The translations under genes were made by a program, and so were the position numbers. Shown here in pieces: positions 16,076-25,492 of a stretch of 64,000 nt of DNA. How positions within the stretch are numbered: position 1 is the stretch's first letter; the number at the start of each line of letters is the position of its first letter. This DNA is from JAZKHT01 sp040385245 (GTDB taxonomy: Bacteria; Pseudomonadota; Alphaproteobacteria; Rhodobacterales; Rhodobacteraceae), in the NCBI GenBank assembly GCA_040385245.1, contig JAZKHT010000005.1, positions 30,562 through 94,561 of the forward strand, given 5' to 3'. The notes under the pieces were generated by a model. The model made no database searches, had not been told where the DNA came from, and worked only from the letters and a program-made list of their open reading frames with translations.

Positions 16076-19000
16076 ATGTCGATCAAGGCCGCCATCCACC
16101 ACCTGACCCATTACCGCTATGACCGCCCCGTTCTGCTGGGCCCGCAGGTCATTCGACTGCGGCCCGCCCCGCACAGCCGAACGCATGTGATTTCCCATTC
16201 GCTGAAAGTGTCGCCGGGCGGTCATTTCGTGAACCACCAACAAGACCCCTACGGCAACTGGCTGGCGCGCTTTGTCTTTCCCGAGCCGGTGACCGAGTTG
16301 AAGATCGAGGTCGATCTGGTCGCCGACATGACTGTCTACAACCCCTTTGATTTCTTTGTCGAAGAGGCGTCCGAGGTTTGGCCCTTTGCCTATCCTGATG
16401 ACCTTGCGCGCGATCTGGTGATCTATACCACGCCCGAACCGGCGGGGCCGCTGTTGCAGGCCTTTGTCGACAGCATCCCGCGCACACCGATGCGGACGGT
16501 GGATTTTGTCGTCGGCCTGAACGCGCGGATCGCAAACCAGATCGGCTATGTCATCCGCATGGAACCCGGCGTGCAGACGCCCGATGAAACGCTGGACCTC
16601 GCCCGCGCGTCCTGCCGCGATTCAAGTTGGCTGCTGGTGCAGACTCTGCGGCATTTGGGATTGGCCGCGCGCTTTGTGTCGGGCTACCTGATCCAGTTGA
16701 AACCGGACCTGAAGGCGCTGGATGGCCCATCCGGGACGGACGTGGATTTCACCGACCTGCACGCCTGGGTCGAGGTGTATCTGCCCGGTGCGGGCTGGAT
16801 CGGGCTTGATCCCACATCCGGCCTGTTGACGGGCGAAAGCCACATTCCGCTGGCCGCCACCCCGCATTACCGCAGCGCCGCCCCAATCAGCGGCGCTGCC
16901 AGCTATGCCGAGGTGGATTTCGCCTTTGACATGACCGTCACCCGCGTGGCCGAACATCCACGCATCACCAAACCCTATTCCGATGAAAGCTGGGCCGCCC
17001 TTGATGCGCTTGGCCACAAGGTCGATGCCGCACTGACCGCAGGCGATGTGCGCCTGACCATGGGTGGAGAGCCGACCTTTGTCTCGATCGACGATTTCGA
17101 GGCGGGCGAATGGAACACCGATGCCGTCGGCCCGACCAAACGCACGCTGGCCGATCAGTTGATCCGCCGCCTGCGCAGTCGTTTCGCGCCGGGGGGGTTT
17201 CTGCACTATGGGCAGGGCAAGTGGTATCCCGGCGAAAGCCTGCCGCGCTGGACCTTTTCGCTGTATTGGCGCACCGATGGCCAGCCGATCTGGGCCAACC
17301 CTGACCTGATCGCCGAAGAAGGGGCCGATACCGGCGTCGGCAAGGATCAGGCGCAGGCGTTGCTGGCGGGGATCGCGGACGAGCTGTCCCTGCCCGCCGA
17401 TTGCATCCTGCCCGCGTTCGAAGACCCGGCCCAATGGCTGGTGCGCGAGGCGAACCTGCCGGAAAATGTCACCCCTGCGAATTCGCGCCTGAAAGACCCC
17501 GAAGAGCGCCACCGCCTTGCCACCGTGTTCAACCGGGGTCTGACGGAACCTTCGGGCTTTGTGCTGCCGGTGCAAAGCTGGCAGGGGCAGGCTGTCGGGA
17601 AGCGCTGGCGGTCGGAAAAATGGTCGTTGCGGCGGGGGCATATGTTCCTCGTGCCCGGCGACAGCCCGGTCGGCTATCGCCTGCCGCTTGAGGCGCTGCC
17701 GTGGGTGCCTGCGTCGCAATACCCCTACATCAACCCCACGGATTCCACCGTGGACCGCCCGCCCCTGCCGGATGTGGCTGAAACAGCAGCGGAATTGGCC
17801 CCCGAACAGGCGCGCGCCAGTTTTGTCGCCAGCACCCCGCAGGGAGAACGGATCGCCCAGGGCAGCCCGTTGAAAGAGGTCGACGGCCATATCCGCACCG
17901 CCCTGTCGGTCGAACCGCGCGACGGGCGGTTGTGCGTGTTCATGCCACCCGTGGTGTCGGTCGAGGATTACCTTGACCTGCTGCGCGCGGCAGAAGCGGC
18001 GGCGCAAAAGCTGGGCCTGAAGGTGCATATCGAAGGCTATGCCCCACCCCACGACCCACGCCTGAACGTGATCCGCGTCGCCCCCGATCCCGGCGTGATC
18101 GAGGTGAACGTCCACCCCGCCGCCAACTGGCCCGACTGCGTGTCGATCACCCAAGCCGTGTATGAAGAGGCGCGCCAGTGCCGCCTTGGGGCCGACAAGT
18201 TCATGATCGACGGCAAGCATTGCGGCACAGGGGGCGGCAACCATGTCGTTGTCGGCGGCCGCACCCCGAACGACAGCCCGTTCCTCCGCCGCCCCGATCT
18301 GCTGAAAAGCCTGATCCTGCACTGGAACCGGCATCCCAGTCTGTCCTATCTGTTTTCCGGCCTGTTCATCGGGCCCACCAGTCAGGCCCCCCGCATCGAC
18401 GAGGCGCGGCATGACAGCCTGTACGAGCTGGAAATCGCGCTGGCGCAAATCGCCGATCCCGGTCAGGGCGCACAGCCCGTGCCGTGGCTGACCGACCGCC
18501 TGTTGCGCAACATCCTGACCGATGTCACCGGCAACACCCACCGGGCCGAAATCTGCATCGACAAGATGTTTTCCCCCGATGGCCCCACCGGGCGGCTGGG
18601 TCTGGTCGAGTTCCGCGGCTTTGAGATGCCCCCAGATGCAAGAATGAGCCTTGCGCAACAACTGCTGATCCGCGCCCTGATCGCGCGGTTCTGGGCCGCA
18701 CCCGCCACCGGCACGCTGACCCGCTGGGGCACCGCGCTGCACGACCGGTTCATGCTGCCGCATTATCTTTGGCAGGATTTCACCGACGTGCTGGCCGATC
18801 TGGCGCAGCACGGCTTTGCCCTGCGACCCGAATGGTTTACGGCGCAGGCCGAATTCCGGTTCCCCTTTTGCGGCGAGATTGCCGCCGAAGGCGTGCATCT
18901 GGAACTGCGTCAGGCGCTGGAGCCGTGGCATGTGCTGGGCGAAACCGGCGCGATTGGCGGGACAGTGCGCTATACCGACAGCTCGACCGAGCGGTTGCAG

Positions 19001-19408
19001 GTGAAGCTGACCGCGCCCGACCCTGCGCGCTACACTGTCACCTGCAATGGTCGGCGGTTGCCAATGGCCCCTGCGGGCGGCGTTGGCGTGGCAGTGGCTG
19101 GCGTACGCTACAAGGCATGGCAACCTGCGTCAGCCTTGCATCCGGTGCTGAAGGTCGATGCCCCCCTGACCTTTGACATCTATGACACCTGGTCGGCGCG
19201 GGCGCTGGCGGGTTGCGTCTATCACGTCGCCCATCCGGGTGGGCGCAACTATGACACCTTCCCCGTCAACGGCAACGAGGCCGAGGCGCGGCGTCTGGCG
19301 CGGTTCACCCCAAACGGCCACACCCCGGGCGGATTTGCCCCCGCGCCCGAGGTGTCGCACCCCGAATTCCCGATGACGCTTGACCTGCGCAGGCCGACCG
19401 GTCTGTAA
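16076..19408 (+). CDS. Transglutaminase-DUF2126 fusion protein
   Basis: This 1110-aa protein joins a bacterial transglutaminase-like N-terminal beta domain, a transglutaminase core and a long DUF2126 region (from about residue 310 to the end). The catalytic triad is visible: C180 in ARASCRDSSW, H229 in DLHAW and D244 in GLDPTSG. Families of this type are encoded together with circularly permuted ATP-grasp and alpha-E proteins and have been predicted to make or modify peptides, but the reaction is not established. The next gene begins eight bases after its stop, so they form one operon. Codon use and GC content match the core genome. Confidence 0.88.
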   Translation: MSIKAAIHHLTHYRYDRPVLLGPQVIRLRPAPHSRTHVISHSLKVSPGGHFVNHQQDPYGNWLARFVFPEPVTELKIEVDLVADMTVYNPFDFFVEEASEVWPFAYPDDLARDLVIYTTPEPAGPLLQAFVDSIPRTPMRTVDFVVGLNARIANQIGYVIRMEPGVQTPDETLDLARASCRDSSWLLVQTLRHLGLAARFVSGYLIQLKPDLKALDGPSGTDVDFTDLHAWVEVYLPGAGWIGLDPTSGLLTGESHIPLAATPHYRSAAPISGAASYAEVDFAFDMTVTRVAEHPRITKPYSDESWAALDALGHKVDAALTAGDVRLTMGGEPTFVSIDDFEAGEWNTDAVGPTKRTLADQLIRRLRSRFAPGGFLHYGQGKWYPGESLPRWTFSLYWRTDGQPIWANPDLIAEEGADTGVGKDQAQALLAGIADELSLPADCILPAFEDPAQWLVREANLPENVTPANSRLKDPEERHRLATVFNRGLTEPSGFVLPVQSWQGQAVGKRWRSEKWSLRRGHMFLVPGDSPVGYRLPLEALPWVPASQYPYINPTDSTVDRPPLPDVAETAAELAPEQARASFVASTPQGERIAQGSPLKEVDGHIRTALSVEPRDGRLCVFMPPVVSVEDYLDLLRAAEAAAQKLGLKVHIEGYAPPHDPRLNVIRVAPDPGVIEVNVHPAANWPDCVSITQAVYEEARQCRLGADKFMIDGKHCGTGGGNHVVVGGRTPNDSPFLRRPDLLKSLILHWNRHPSLSYLFSGLFIGPTSQAPRIDEARHDSLYELEIALAQIADPGQGAQPVPWLTDRLLRNILTDVTGNTHRAEICIDKMFSPDGPTGRLGLVEFRGFEMPPDARMSLAQQLLIRALIARFWAAPATGTLTRWGTALHDRFMLPHYLWQDFTDVLADLAQHGFALRPEWFTAQAEFRFPFCGEIAAEGVHLELRQALEPWHVLGETGAIGGTVRYTDSSTERLQVKLTAPDPARYTVTCNGRRLPMAPAGGVGVAVAGVRYKAWQPASALHPVLKVDAPLTFDIYDTWSARALAGCVYHVAHPGGRNYDTFPVNGNEAEARRLARFTPNGHTPGGFAPAPEVSHPEFPMTLDLRRPTGL

Positions 19409-19415
19409 CGGCGCA

Positions 19416-21803
19416 ATGGACCCGAACGCCGCTGCCCTTGCCGATCTTGCCGACTTGCCCGCCTTGGCGGATTATTCCCCGCTGCCCGGCGTTTCGGACG
19501 AACTGCTGGACCGACAGGGAAATGTCCGCCCCGTCTGGCGTGATTTCATGCGCCATGTGGGCGGCATGTCGGCGGAAACCCTTGCCGCCCGGTTTGCGCG
19601 CGGGGATCAGTATCTGCGCGATCAGGGCGTCTTTCTGCGCCACTACGGCGACGGGGTGCCGACCGAACGGGAATGGCCGCTAAGCCATATTCCCGTCCTG
19701 ATCGAAGACAGCGAATGGCAGGGCATCAGCACGGGGCTGATCCAGCGCGCCAATCTGCTGGAACAGGTCATGGCCGATCTTTACGGCCCCGGTCGGCTGG
19801 TGGCGGATGGTCACCTGCCCGCGGCGTTGGTGGCAGGGAACCCTGAATGGCTGCGCCCGATGGTGGGTGTCGCCCCCCGCAGCGGGCATCATCTTCATTT
19901 CGTCGCCTTTGAAATCGGGCGCGGCCCGGACGGGCAGTGGTGGGTCTTGGGCGACCGGACGCAGGCCCCGTCGGGTGCGGGGTTCGCGCTGGAAAACCGG
20001 GTGGCGGCGACGCGGGTCTTTTCGGATTTCTACCCCGGTGCGCATGTGCATCGCCTTGCCGGGTTTTTCCGGTCGTTCCGCGACACGCTGATGTCCCTGC
20101 GCGCCGAACCCGACAGCCGTGTGGCGATCCTGACCCCCGGCCCGCTGAACGACACGTTCTTTGAGCACGCCTACATCGCCCGCTATCTGGGGTTTCTGCT
20201 CGTGCAGGGTGAAGACCTGACCGTGCAGGGCGGACGGGTGATGATCCGCACCGTGGCGGGGCTGTCGCCGGTGTCCGTGCTGTGGCGCAGGCTGGATGCG
20301 GCCTATGCCGACCCGCTGGAACTGGACCCCGCATCGCGCCTTGGCACACCGGGGATGGTGGCGGCGCTGCGGGCGGGGTCGGTCAGCATGGTCAACGCGC
20401 TGGGGTCCGGCATTCTGGAAACGCGGGCGCTGCTGGCCTTTCTGCCGCGCATCAGCCGGGCGTTGACTCGGCAAGACCTGATCCTGCCCAATGTCGCGAC
20501 ATGGTGGTGCGGGCAGGCAAAGGAACGCGCCCACGTCGCGGCAAACGCGGGCAAGATGGTGATCAGCCCCGCCCTGTCCACCCGCCAGCCCTTTGACGAT
20601 GCAGCCCTTCGCGCCGCCCCCGGCGATGATCTGACCGCATGGCTGAACCGCGACGGCGCAGGCTTGGTCGGGCAAGAGGCAGTCACCCTGTCCACGACGC
20701 CCGCCCATATCGATGGCCGCTTTCAGCCCCGCCCGATGAGCCTGCGCGTGTTCCTACTCCGCACCCCGACAGGATGGGAGGTGATGCCCGGTGGGTTCGC
20801 GCGCATCGGCCAGACCGAAGATCCCGGTGCCGTGGCGATGCAGCGCGGCGGGGCGGCGGCGGATGTCTGGATCGTCAGCGCAGGCCCGGTCGATACCGTG
20901 ACCATGCTGCCGGGGGCGAACGATCCCTACCGCCGCCCACAGCCCGGTGTGTTGCCCTCGCGCGCGGCTGACAACCTGTTCTGGCTGGGCCGTTATGTCG
21001 AACGCACCGAAGGCATCCTGCGCCTTTTGCGCGCGCGCAACGCCCGTCTGGCCGAAAGCGGCACCGCCGACACGCCGTTACTGATCGCGATGGACCCGCT
21101 GTTTGCAGCGCTTGGCATCGATCCCGACGAAGGCATTCCGCAGGGCCTGATCCACACTTTGGGCGGCGCGATTGCCAGTGCCGGTGCGGTGCGCGACCGC
21201 TTTTCCCCCGATGGGTGGTCGGCGCTGACCGATCTGGACAAGACGATGCGCCGCATGGCCGACCGGGTGCTGCCCGGCGACGATGCCGCCCGCGCGATCG
21301 GCAAACTGTTGCGGAAACTTTCGGGGTTTTCGGGCCTTGTGCATGAAAACATGTACCGCTTTCTGGGCTGGCGGTTTCTGGAACTGGGCCTGCACCATGA
21401 ACGCGCGATGGGTCTTGCCGCCCTGCTGGCAACGCTGGCGGATGGTGACGCGCCCGATGGCGCGCTCGATCTGGCGGTCGAGGTGGGCGACAGCGTGATG
21501 ACCCACCGCCGCCGCTTTGCCCTGACCACCAGCCGCGAAACCGTGATCGACCTTTTGGCGCTGGACGGGATGAACCCGCGCTCTATCCGGTTTCAGATCG
21601 ACGGCATCCGCGATCAGGTGGCGCTCCTGCCGGAGGGGGCGTTGACCACGACGCCGATTTCGGCGCTGGCGCGGGCGGTGTTGCAGGCGCACACCGGCCT
21701 TGCCACCGAACAGCCGGACACGCTGACGACCGAAAACCTGTGGGCCTTGCATGGCCGGATTGCCGGGCTGTCGGACCTTGTCACGCAGACATGGCTGCGG
21801 TGA
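19416..21803 (+). CDS. Circularly permuted ATP-grasp / alpha-E domain fusion protein
   Basis: This 795-aa protein fuses a type 2 circularly permuted ATP-grasp domain (about residues 1-475) to an all-helical alpha-E domain (about 510-795). The first part contains DLYGPGRLVADGHLP and GAGFALENRVAATRVF, which are characteristic. The boundary is near PSRAADNLFWLGRYVERTEG, the recognised start of alpha-E. ATP-grasp enzymes join a carboxylate to an amine using ATP, so a peptide-ligase role with the neighbouring transglutaminases is the usual prediction. I chose ATG at 19416; an in-frame TTG at 19380 would overlap the upstream gene. Its stop overlaps the next start (TGATG). Confidence 0.87.
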   Translation: MDPNAAALADLADLPALADYSPLPGVSDELLDRQGNVRPVWRDFMRHVGGMSAETLAARFARGDQYLRDQGVFLRHYGDGVPTEREWPLSHIPVLIEDSEWQGISTGLIQRANLLEQVMADLYGPGRLVADGHLPAALVAGNPEWLRPMVGVAPRSGHHLHFVAFEIGRGPDGQWWVLGDRTQAPSGAGFALENRVAATRVFSDFYPGAHVHRLAGFFRSFRDTLMSLRAEPDSRVAILTPGPLNDTFFEHAYIARYLGFLLVQGEDLTVQGGRVMIRTVAGLSPVSVLWRRLDAAYADPLELDPASRLGTPGMVAALRAGSVSMVNALGSGILETRALLAFLPRISRALTRQDLILPNVATWWCGQAKERAHVAANAGKMVISPALSTRQPFDDAALRAAPGDDLTAWLNRDGAGLVGQEAVTLSTTPAHIDGRFQPRPMSLRVFLLRTPTGWEVMPGGFARIGQTEDPGAVAMQRGGAAADVWIVSAGPVDTVTMLPGANDPYRRPQPGVLPSRAADNLFWLGRYVERTEGILRLLRARNARLAESGTADTPLLIAMDPLFAALGIDPDEGIPQGLIHTLGGAIASAGAVRDRFSPDGWSALTDLDKTMRRMADRVLPGDDAARAIGKLLRKLSGFSGLVHENMYRFLGWRFLELGLHHERAMGLAALLATLADGDAPDGALDLAVEVGDSVMTHRRRFALTTSRETVIDLLALDGMNPRSIRFQIDGIRDQVALLPEGALTTTPISALARAVLQAHTGLATEQPDTLTTENLWALHGRIAGLSDLVTQTWLR

Positions 21804-22687
21804 TGATCTACGACATCCGCCTTGTCATCGAATACGACTATGCCCGCCCCGCCGCCGAGGGGCGGCATCTGCTGCACCTTGCGCCGATGGTGCTGCCCGG
21901 TCTGCAACGGGTGATCCGCAGCCAGATCAAGGTGGTGCCGAAACCGGTTGAACGCCTTGAATACACCGATTTCTTTGGCAATTCGGTGGTCGCCGTCACC
22001 CTGCCCGCAGGCCATGACTCCGTCACATTCGAGGCGATATCCCGTGTCGAACGGGCCGATCTGGACCTTGGCCTTGATCTGTCTTCCCCCCTGCCCGCCC
22101 TGAGGGGAGAGATTGCCGATGTCTGGGATCTGGGGCCGCTGGCCCCGCATCATTATCTGGGTCCGTCCCCGCGTGTCGTCCTTGCGGCCGAGATCTCCGA
22201 TTACGCCCGCGCCGCCACGGCGAAAGGCGCGACGGTGCTGGATATCGTGCGCACCTTTGGACAGACGCTGTACCGGGACATGCGCTTTGACGCCAAGGCG
22301 ACGACGGTTGATACCCCGCTGCTTGATGCCTTTCGCCAGCGCGAAGGGGTGTGTCAGGACTTTGCCCAGGTGATGATCGCGGGTCTGCGCGGTTTGGGCA
22401 TACCGGCGGGCTATGTCTCGGGGTTTTTGCGGACAATTCCCCCGCCCGGCAAGGCCCGGCTGGAGGGGGCCGATGCGATGCACGCCTGGGTCAGGGCGTG
22501 GTGCGGTGCGGATATGGGGTGGGTGGAGTATGATCCCACCAATGCCTGTGCCGCCGGGCAGGACCATGTGACGGTGGCCCTTGGCCGCGATTACGGCGAT
22601 GTCGCCCCGGTGGCCGGCATCCTGCGCATCGCGGGCGGCCAGAGCAGCACCCAATCGGTGGACATGATCCCCGAAGGCGAAATCTAG
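21803..22687 (+). CDS. Transglutaminase-like cysteine peptidase family protein
   Basis: This 294-aa protein has an N-terminal beta domain and a transglutaminase core with an intact triad: C184 (REGVCQDFAQ), H227 (DAMHAW) and D244 (VEYDPTNAC). The likely start is the ATG that overlaps the preceding stop by one base (TGATG at 21801-21805), giving translational coupling. It completes the three-gene operon with DUF2126 and ATP-grasp/alpha-E. The expected activity is peptide-bond hydrolysis or amide transfer on an unknown substrate. Its TAG stop lies in a CTAG shared with the convergent YetF gene. Confidence 0.88.
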   Translation: MIYDIRLVIEYDYARPAAEGRHLLHLAPMVLPGLQRVIRSQIKVVPKPVERLEYTDFFGNSVVAVTLPAGHDSVTFEAISRVERADLDLGLDLSSPLPALRGEIADVWDLGPLAPHHYLGPSPRVVLAAEISDYARAATAKGATVLDIVRTFGQTLYRDMRFDAKATTVDTPLLDAFRQREGVCQDFAQVMIAGLRGLGIPAGYVSGFLRTIPPPGKARLEGADAMHAWVRAWCGADMGWVEYDPTNACAAGQDHVTVALGRDYGDVAPVAGILRIAGGQSSTQSVDMIPEGEI

Positions 22688-23130
22688 GGCCGCTTGGGGA
22701 TGATGCTGATCCCGCCGCTGATCTCCAGCACGGCGCAGTCGATCTGATCCAGCCGCGCCAACCCGTGCGACGCACGCGCGCTTTCCAGGATCTCGTCGAT
22801 CCCGACTCGTGCGCGCGACAGGGCTTTTTCATCCAGGCGGCCGCCGCTGATCAGCACCGTCTGCGTGCCGTCGATCAACACGCCCAGGCGTGGCGAAAAC
22901 GATTTCAGATAGGCCAGCACCACGTCTGTCAGCGCCAGAGTGACAAAGACAAGAATGGAATTGGTGATCGAACTGTCATCCCCCAACAGCCCCTGACTTG
23001 CGGTTTCCGCCAAGATCAGCAACAGCACAAAGTGAAACGCCGACACCTGCGCCAAGGTCCGTCGTCCCGACAGGCGGGTGACAACCAGAAGGGCGGCGTA
23101 AATGGCAAGGGCGCGGATGACACTGTCCAT
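22684..23130 (-). CDS. YetF/DUF421 family membrane protein
   Basis: This 148-aa protein has two to three N-terminal membrane helices (about residues 5-75) and a cytoplasmic DUF421 tail with LIDGTQTVLISGGRLDEKAL. Proteins of this family are related to YetF and YrbG and have no well-defined role; some are tied to sporulation or envelope stress in other bacteria. It is shorter than many YetF proteins. A second membrane protein lies 9 bases upstream on the same strand, which makes an operon likely. Confidence 0.75.
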   Translation of the reverse strand: MDSVIRALAIYAALLVVTRLSGRRTLAQVSAFHFVLLLILAETASQGLLGDDSSITNSILVFVTLALTDVVLAYLKSFSPRLGVLIDGTQTVLISGGRLDEKALSRARVGIDEILESARASHGLARLDQIDCAVLEISGGISIIPKRP

Positions 23131-23139
23131 TCCCGCCCC

Positions 23140-23646
23140 CTATGGCCACACGAACATCGACAGATCGGCAGGCACGCCGTCCAGCGTCAGGGGCAGGTTC
23201 AGCCATCCCGCCGTCTGCGGGACCAGGCGTATCGCCACCTCATGCGGCGCAGGCCCCTGTGCGGCAAAGGTCCGGGCGATCCCCTGCGGTGTCGCAACGG
23301 CTGTAACGGGGGTGGGCTGCACCGCGCCGATCATCGCCACCTGTGCGGGCAGGGACATATGCAGCGTGTGGCGACCCGACTGCGCGGCAAAGCGGATGGT
23401 CAGCACCGTCGCGTTGCCCCGCCGTGCCACCCGCGGCGCCTCGATCTGGCCCGCATCAACCTGCACGACCTGTTGCCCGAACAGACCGCCGCGCCCGGTC
23501 AGCCCCGCAATCGCGGTAGCCACGATCAGCGCGAACAGGCCCCAGCCAATGCGCTGCACGACCCAAGTGACGTATTGGGCCGACCGGTTTTCCTCCAGTT
23601 GCAGCCCGTCCGGGCGGATCGACGGTGTGGGTGCGGGATGCGGCAT
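23140..23646 (-). CDS. Single-pass membrane protein of unknown function
   Basis: This 168-aa protein has a proline-rich cytoplasmic N-terminus, one membrane helix (about residues 27-49, ending in a glycine-rich GLTGRGGLFG), and a periplasmic domain rich in beta strands with no motif I recognise. It is transcribed with the YetF-like gene, 9 bases apart, so the two probably work together at the inner membrane. I cannot assign a family with confidence. Confidence 0.6.
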   Translation of the reverse strand: MPHPAPTPSIRPDGLQLEENRSAQYVTWVVQRIGWGLFALIVATAIAGLTGRGGLFGQQVVQVDAGQIEAPRVARRGNATVLTIRFAAQSGRHTLHMSLPAQVAMIGAVQPTPVTAVATPQGIARTFAAQGPAPHEVAIRLVPQTAGWLNLPLTLDGVPADLSMFVWP

Positions 23647-23693
23647 GCCGAAACAACCGCGCGGCCTGTCGCCGGTTCCGGTGGGACGGCGGC

Positions 23694-24500
23694 CTATGCC
23701 TTGACTTCATCCGCCCAGACGGTGAACCCGGTCAGGATATGCGGCCCGAACGAGTTGATCAGCGGCACGTCCGCTGCATCCCGCCCCCGCGCCACGACGA
23801 TGCGCCCGACACGCGGCACGTTGTTGCGGGCGTCGAACGTCCACCAGCGGCCGCCCAGAAACACCTCCATCCAAGCGGCGAAATCCATCGGCCCGGTGAC
23901 GGGCACCCCGATGTCGCCCAGATAGCCGTTGACGTAGCGCGCGGGGATGTTCATCGCGCGGGTAAAGGTGATCGCCAGATGCGCAAAGTCGCGGCAGACG
24001 CCCGTGCGCGCGTGAAAGCCGTCAAAGGCCGACCGGGTGGAACTGGCCTGCATGTAATCGAACCGGATGTGGTTGTGCACAAAGTCGCAGATCGCCTGCA
24101 CCCGCGCCCACCCCTGCGGTGTGCTGCCGAACAGATCCCACGCGGTTTGTGACAGCCTGTCCGTTTCGCAATAGCGGCTGCCCATCAGGTACACGAGCGT
24201 GTCATCTGGCAGGGCCGCGATCGGCACTTCGCCTGCGTCGTGCTGCACCGGATCGGGCTTGCCGCTGTCGCGCAGCGTGCCGTCAGAGGTAAAGGTAAAG
24301 CTGCCCGAAGGTGCCACGAACCGGCGGCACAGATTGCCGAACAGATCATAGTAACTGTGCATCGGCACCTGCGGCGAGGTGGTCACAACCTCGGGGAACA
24401 CCAGATCGCCCGACCGTTCGACATGCGGCGCGACGAGGCAGACCATCGGGGTCGGCTGATCGCAGGAGACGGTGATTTCGTGGCCATAACGTATCAGCAT
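23694..24500 (-). CDS. Transglutaminase-like protein lacking the usual catalytic histidine
   Basis: This is a third transglutaminase-fold protein, 268 aa, on the opposite strand from the operon. The nucleophile is present in RTGVCRDFAH, and an aspartate follows in WTFDARNN. However, the position normally held by His in HAW reads DFAAW, as the DNA confirms. In this branch the site may naturally vary, and a different residue could serve, so it may be active or act as a binding protein. The C-terminus has GRIVVARGRDAADVPL, typical of the subgroup. Its location next to the ATP-grasp/transglutaminase operon suggests a linked role. Confidence 0.78.
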   Translation of the reverse strand: MLIRYGHEITVSCDQPTPMVCLVAPHVERSGDLVFPEVVTTSPQVPMHSYYDLFGNLCRRFVAPSGSFTFTSDGTLRDSGKPDPVQHDAGEVPIAALPDDTLVYLMGSRYCETDRLSQTAWDLFGSTPQGWARVQAICDFVHNHIRFDYMQASSTRSAFDGFHARTGVCRDFAHLAITFTRAMNIPARYVNGYLGDIGVPVTGPMDFAAWMEVFLGGRWWTFDARNNVPRVGRIVVARGRDAADVPLINSFGPHILTGFTVWADEVKA

Positions 24501-24836
24501 TCAGGGTCCTTCGGGGGTAATGCGCGCACAAGGCGCGGGCGCGTTGCAACGGAAAGGCCCGCCATGTGGAAAGGTTCCTGCATATCCCCCAGCACTGGCA
24601 GCAAATGCCGTGCCACGCCACTCTGACCTGCAAAAGCGTGGCTTCTGGCCGACGAAAAAGACTCAATGCCGTAATTTCAGGCATCCGCGCGTGGCGTTGG
24701 CCCACATCATAACATCGTGAACCCCGGCCGGGCATGGCCTTCCGATCAGATCGGCGGGGATCAATTACCTCCGTTTTGCGCTATGATGGGTCCGGTCCGG
24801 CTCATCGGACCGGATCAGCAAAATCGGGAGGAAGAC
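24501..24836. other. Intergenic region, no gene seen
   Basis: About 336 bases between divergent genes. I see no coding frame with a credible ribosome-binding site. It should hold the promoters of the transglutaminase-like gene (leftward) and of the small secreted protein (rightward), but I could not pick out convincing -35/-10 pairs. Confidence 0.4.
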
Positions 24837-25085
24837 ATGTTTCGCACGACACTGCTTGCCGCCGCCTTTGCCTTTGCCGCGACGTCCAGTCTGGCCAGCC
24901 ATTGCCCACAGGATGCCGCAGCCATCGACCATGCGCTGACGGTAACCACTTTGGACGACGCGGCAAAAGCCGAAATTCAGACCCTGCGCGACGAAGGCAT
25001 GGCCCTGCACGAAGCAGGCAACCACGCCGAATCCGAGGCGATGCTGGCCGACGCGATGCGCCGTCTGCTGTTGGCCGCCGAATAG
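24837..25085 (+). CDS. Small secreted protein, unknown function
   Basis: This 82-aa protein begins with a clear Sec signal peptide (MFRTTLLAAAFAFAATSSLA), giving a mature periplasmic peptide of about 62 residues that is mostly helical and acidic. A single cysteine follows the cleavage site (SHCPQD). GGGAGGA precedes the ATG, which fixes the start. It is followed by a strong terminator and so is a single-gene transcript. I do not recognise the family. Confidence 0.7.
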   Translation: MFRTTLLAAAFAFAATSSLASHCPQDAAAIDHALTVTTLDDAAKAEIQTLRDEGMALHEAGNHAESEAMLADAMRRLLLAAE

Positions 25086-25097
25086 CCGGACCAAACG

Positions 25098-25140
25098 GGA
25101 AGCCCCGCAAGCAGGGCTTGCGGGGCTTCCTTTCCTTTTT
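25098..25140 (+). terminator. Strong intrinsic terminator
   Basis: A perfect 15-bp stem (GGAAGCCCCGCAAGC, 25098-25112, with its complement at 25116-25130) closes on a three-base loop and is followed by TTTCCTTTTT. It ends the small secreted-protein gene and, because the stem is symmetric, may also affect the convergent 53-aa gene. Confidence 0.9.
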
Positions 25141-25149
25141 AACCGCGCG

Positions 25150-25311
25150 TCAGCGCTTGTCCTTGCCGCCCGACGACTTTGCAGCCCCCGAGGACGACGA
25201 TTTGCCGCCCTGCGATTTGCTGCCCGAACCGCCGTCCTTGGACGACGCGGTATTGGCACTGCCGCCCTTTGACTTGTCCTTGTCCTTGTCCTTGTCGTTT
25301 GCCATCGTCAT
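25150..25311 (-). CDS. Low-complexity Lys/Asp/Ser/Gly-rich small protein
   Basis: A 53-aa frame begins MTMANDKDKDKDKSKGG and continues with alternating serine, glycine and lysine to the end (SSGGKDKR). A GGGAGGG site lies just before the ATG, supporting translation. The composition predicts full intrinsic disorder. It resembles stress-related or desiccation-type hydrophilic peptides only in composition; I cannot name a family. It is convergent with the small secreted protein and divergent from the ABC module. Confidence 0.55.
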   Translation of the reverse strand: MTMANDKDKDKDKSKGGSANTASSKDGGSGSKSQGGKSSSSGAAKSSGGKDKR

Positions 25312-25492
25312 GCCCTCCCAACTGTGTTGCCGATAGCGATTCAATGGGGTGGCCTGCGCTTTGTTCCGGGCCTTGATCGCGGTTCTTAAACTGGGACAGT
25401 GTCGCGCCCGACTGGCCTGCGACGGGACCGGAAACCGCGGTGTTCCCCACGCACGCCTTCGCGCTAGATTGCCGGGGAACAAGGATGCGCGC

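Noticed and set aside
16622..19123. A minus-strand frame of 833 codons opposite DUF2126
   Set aside because: It is an antisense shadow of the DUF2126 gene, with no recognisable domain and no ribosome-binding site.
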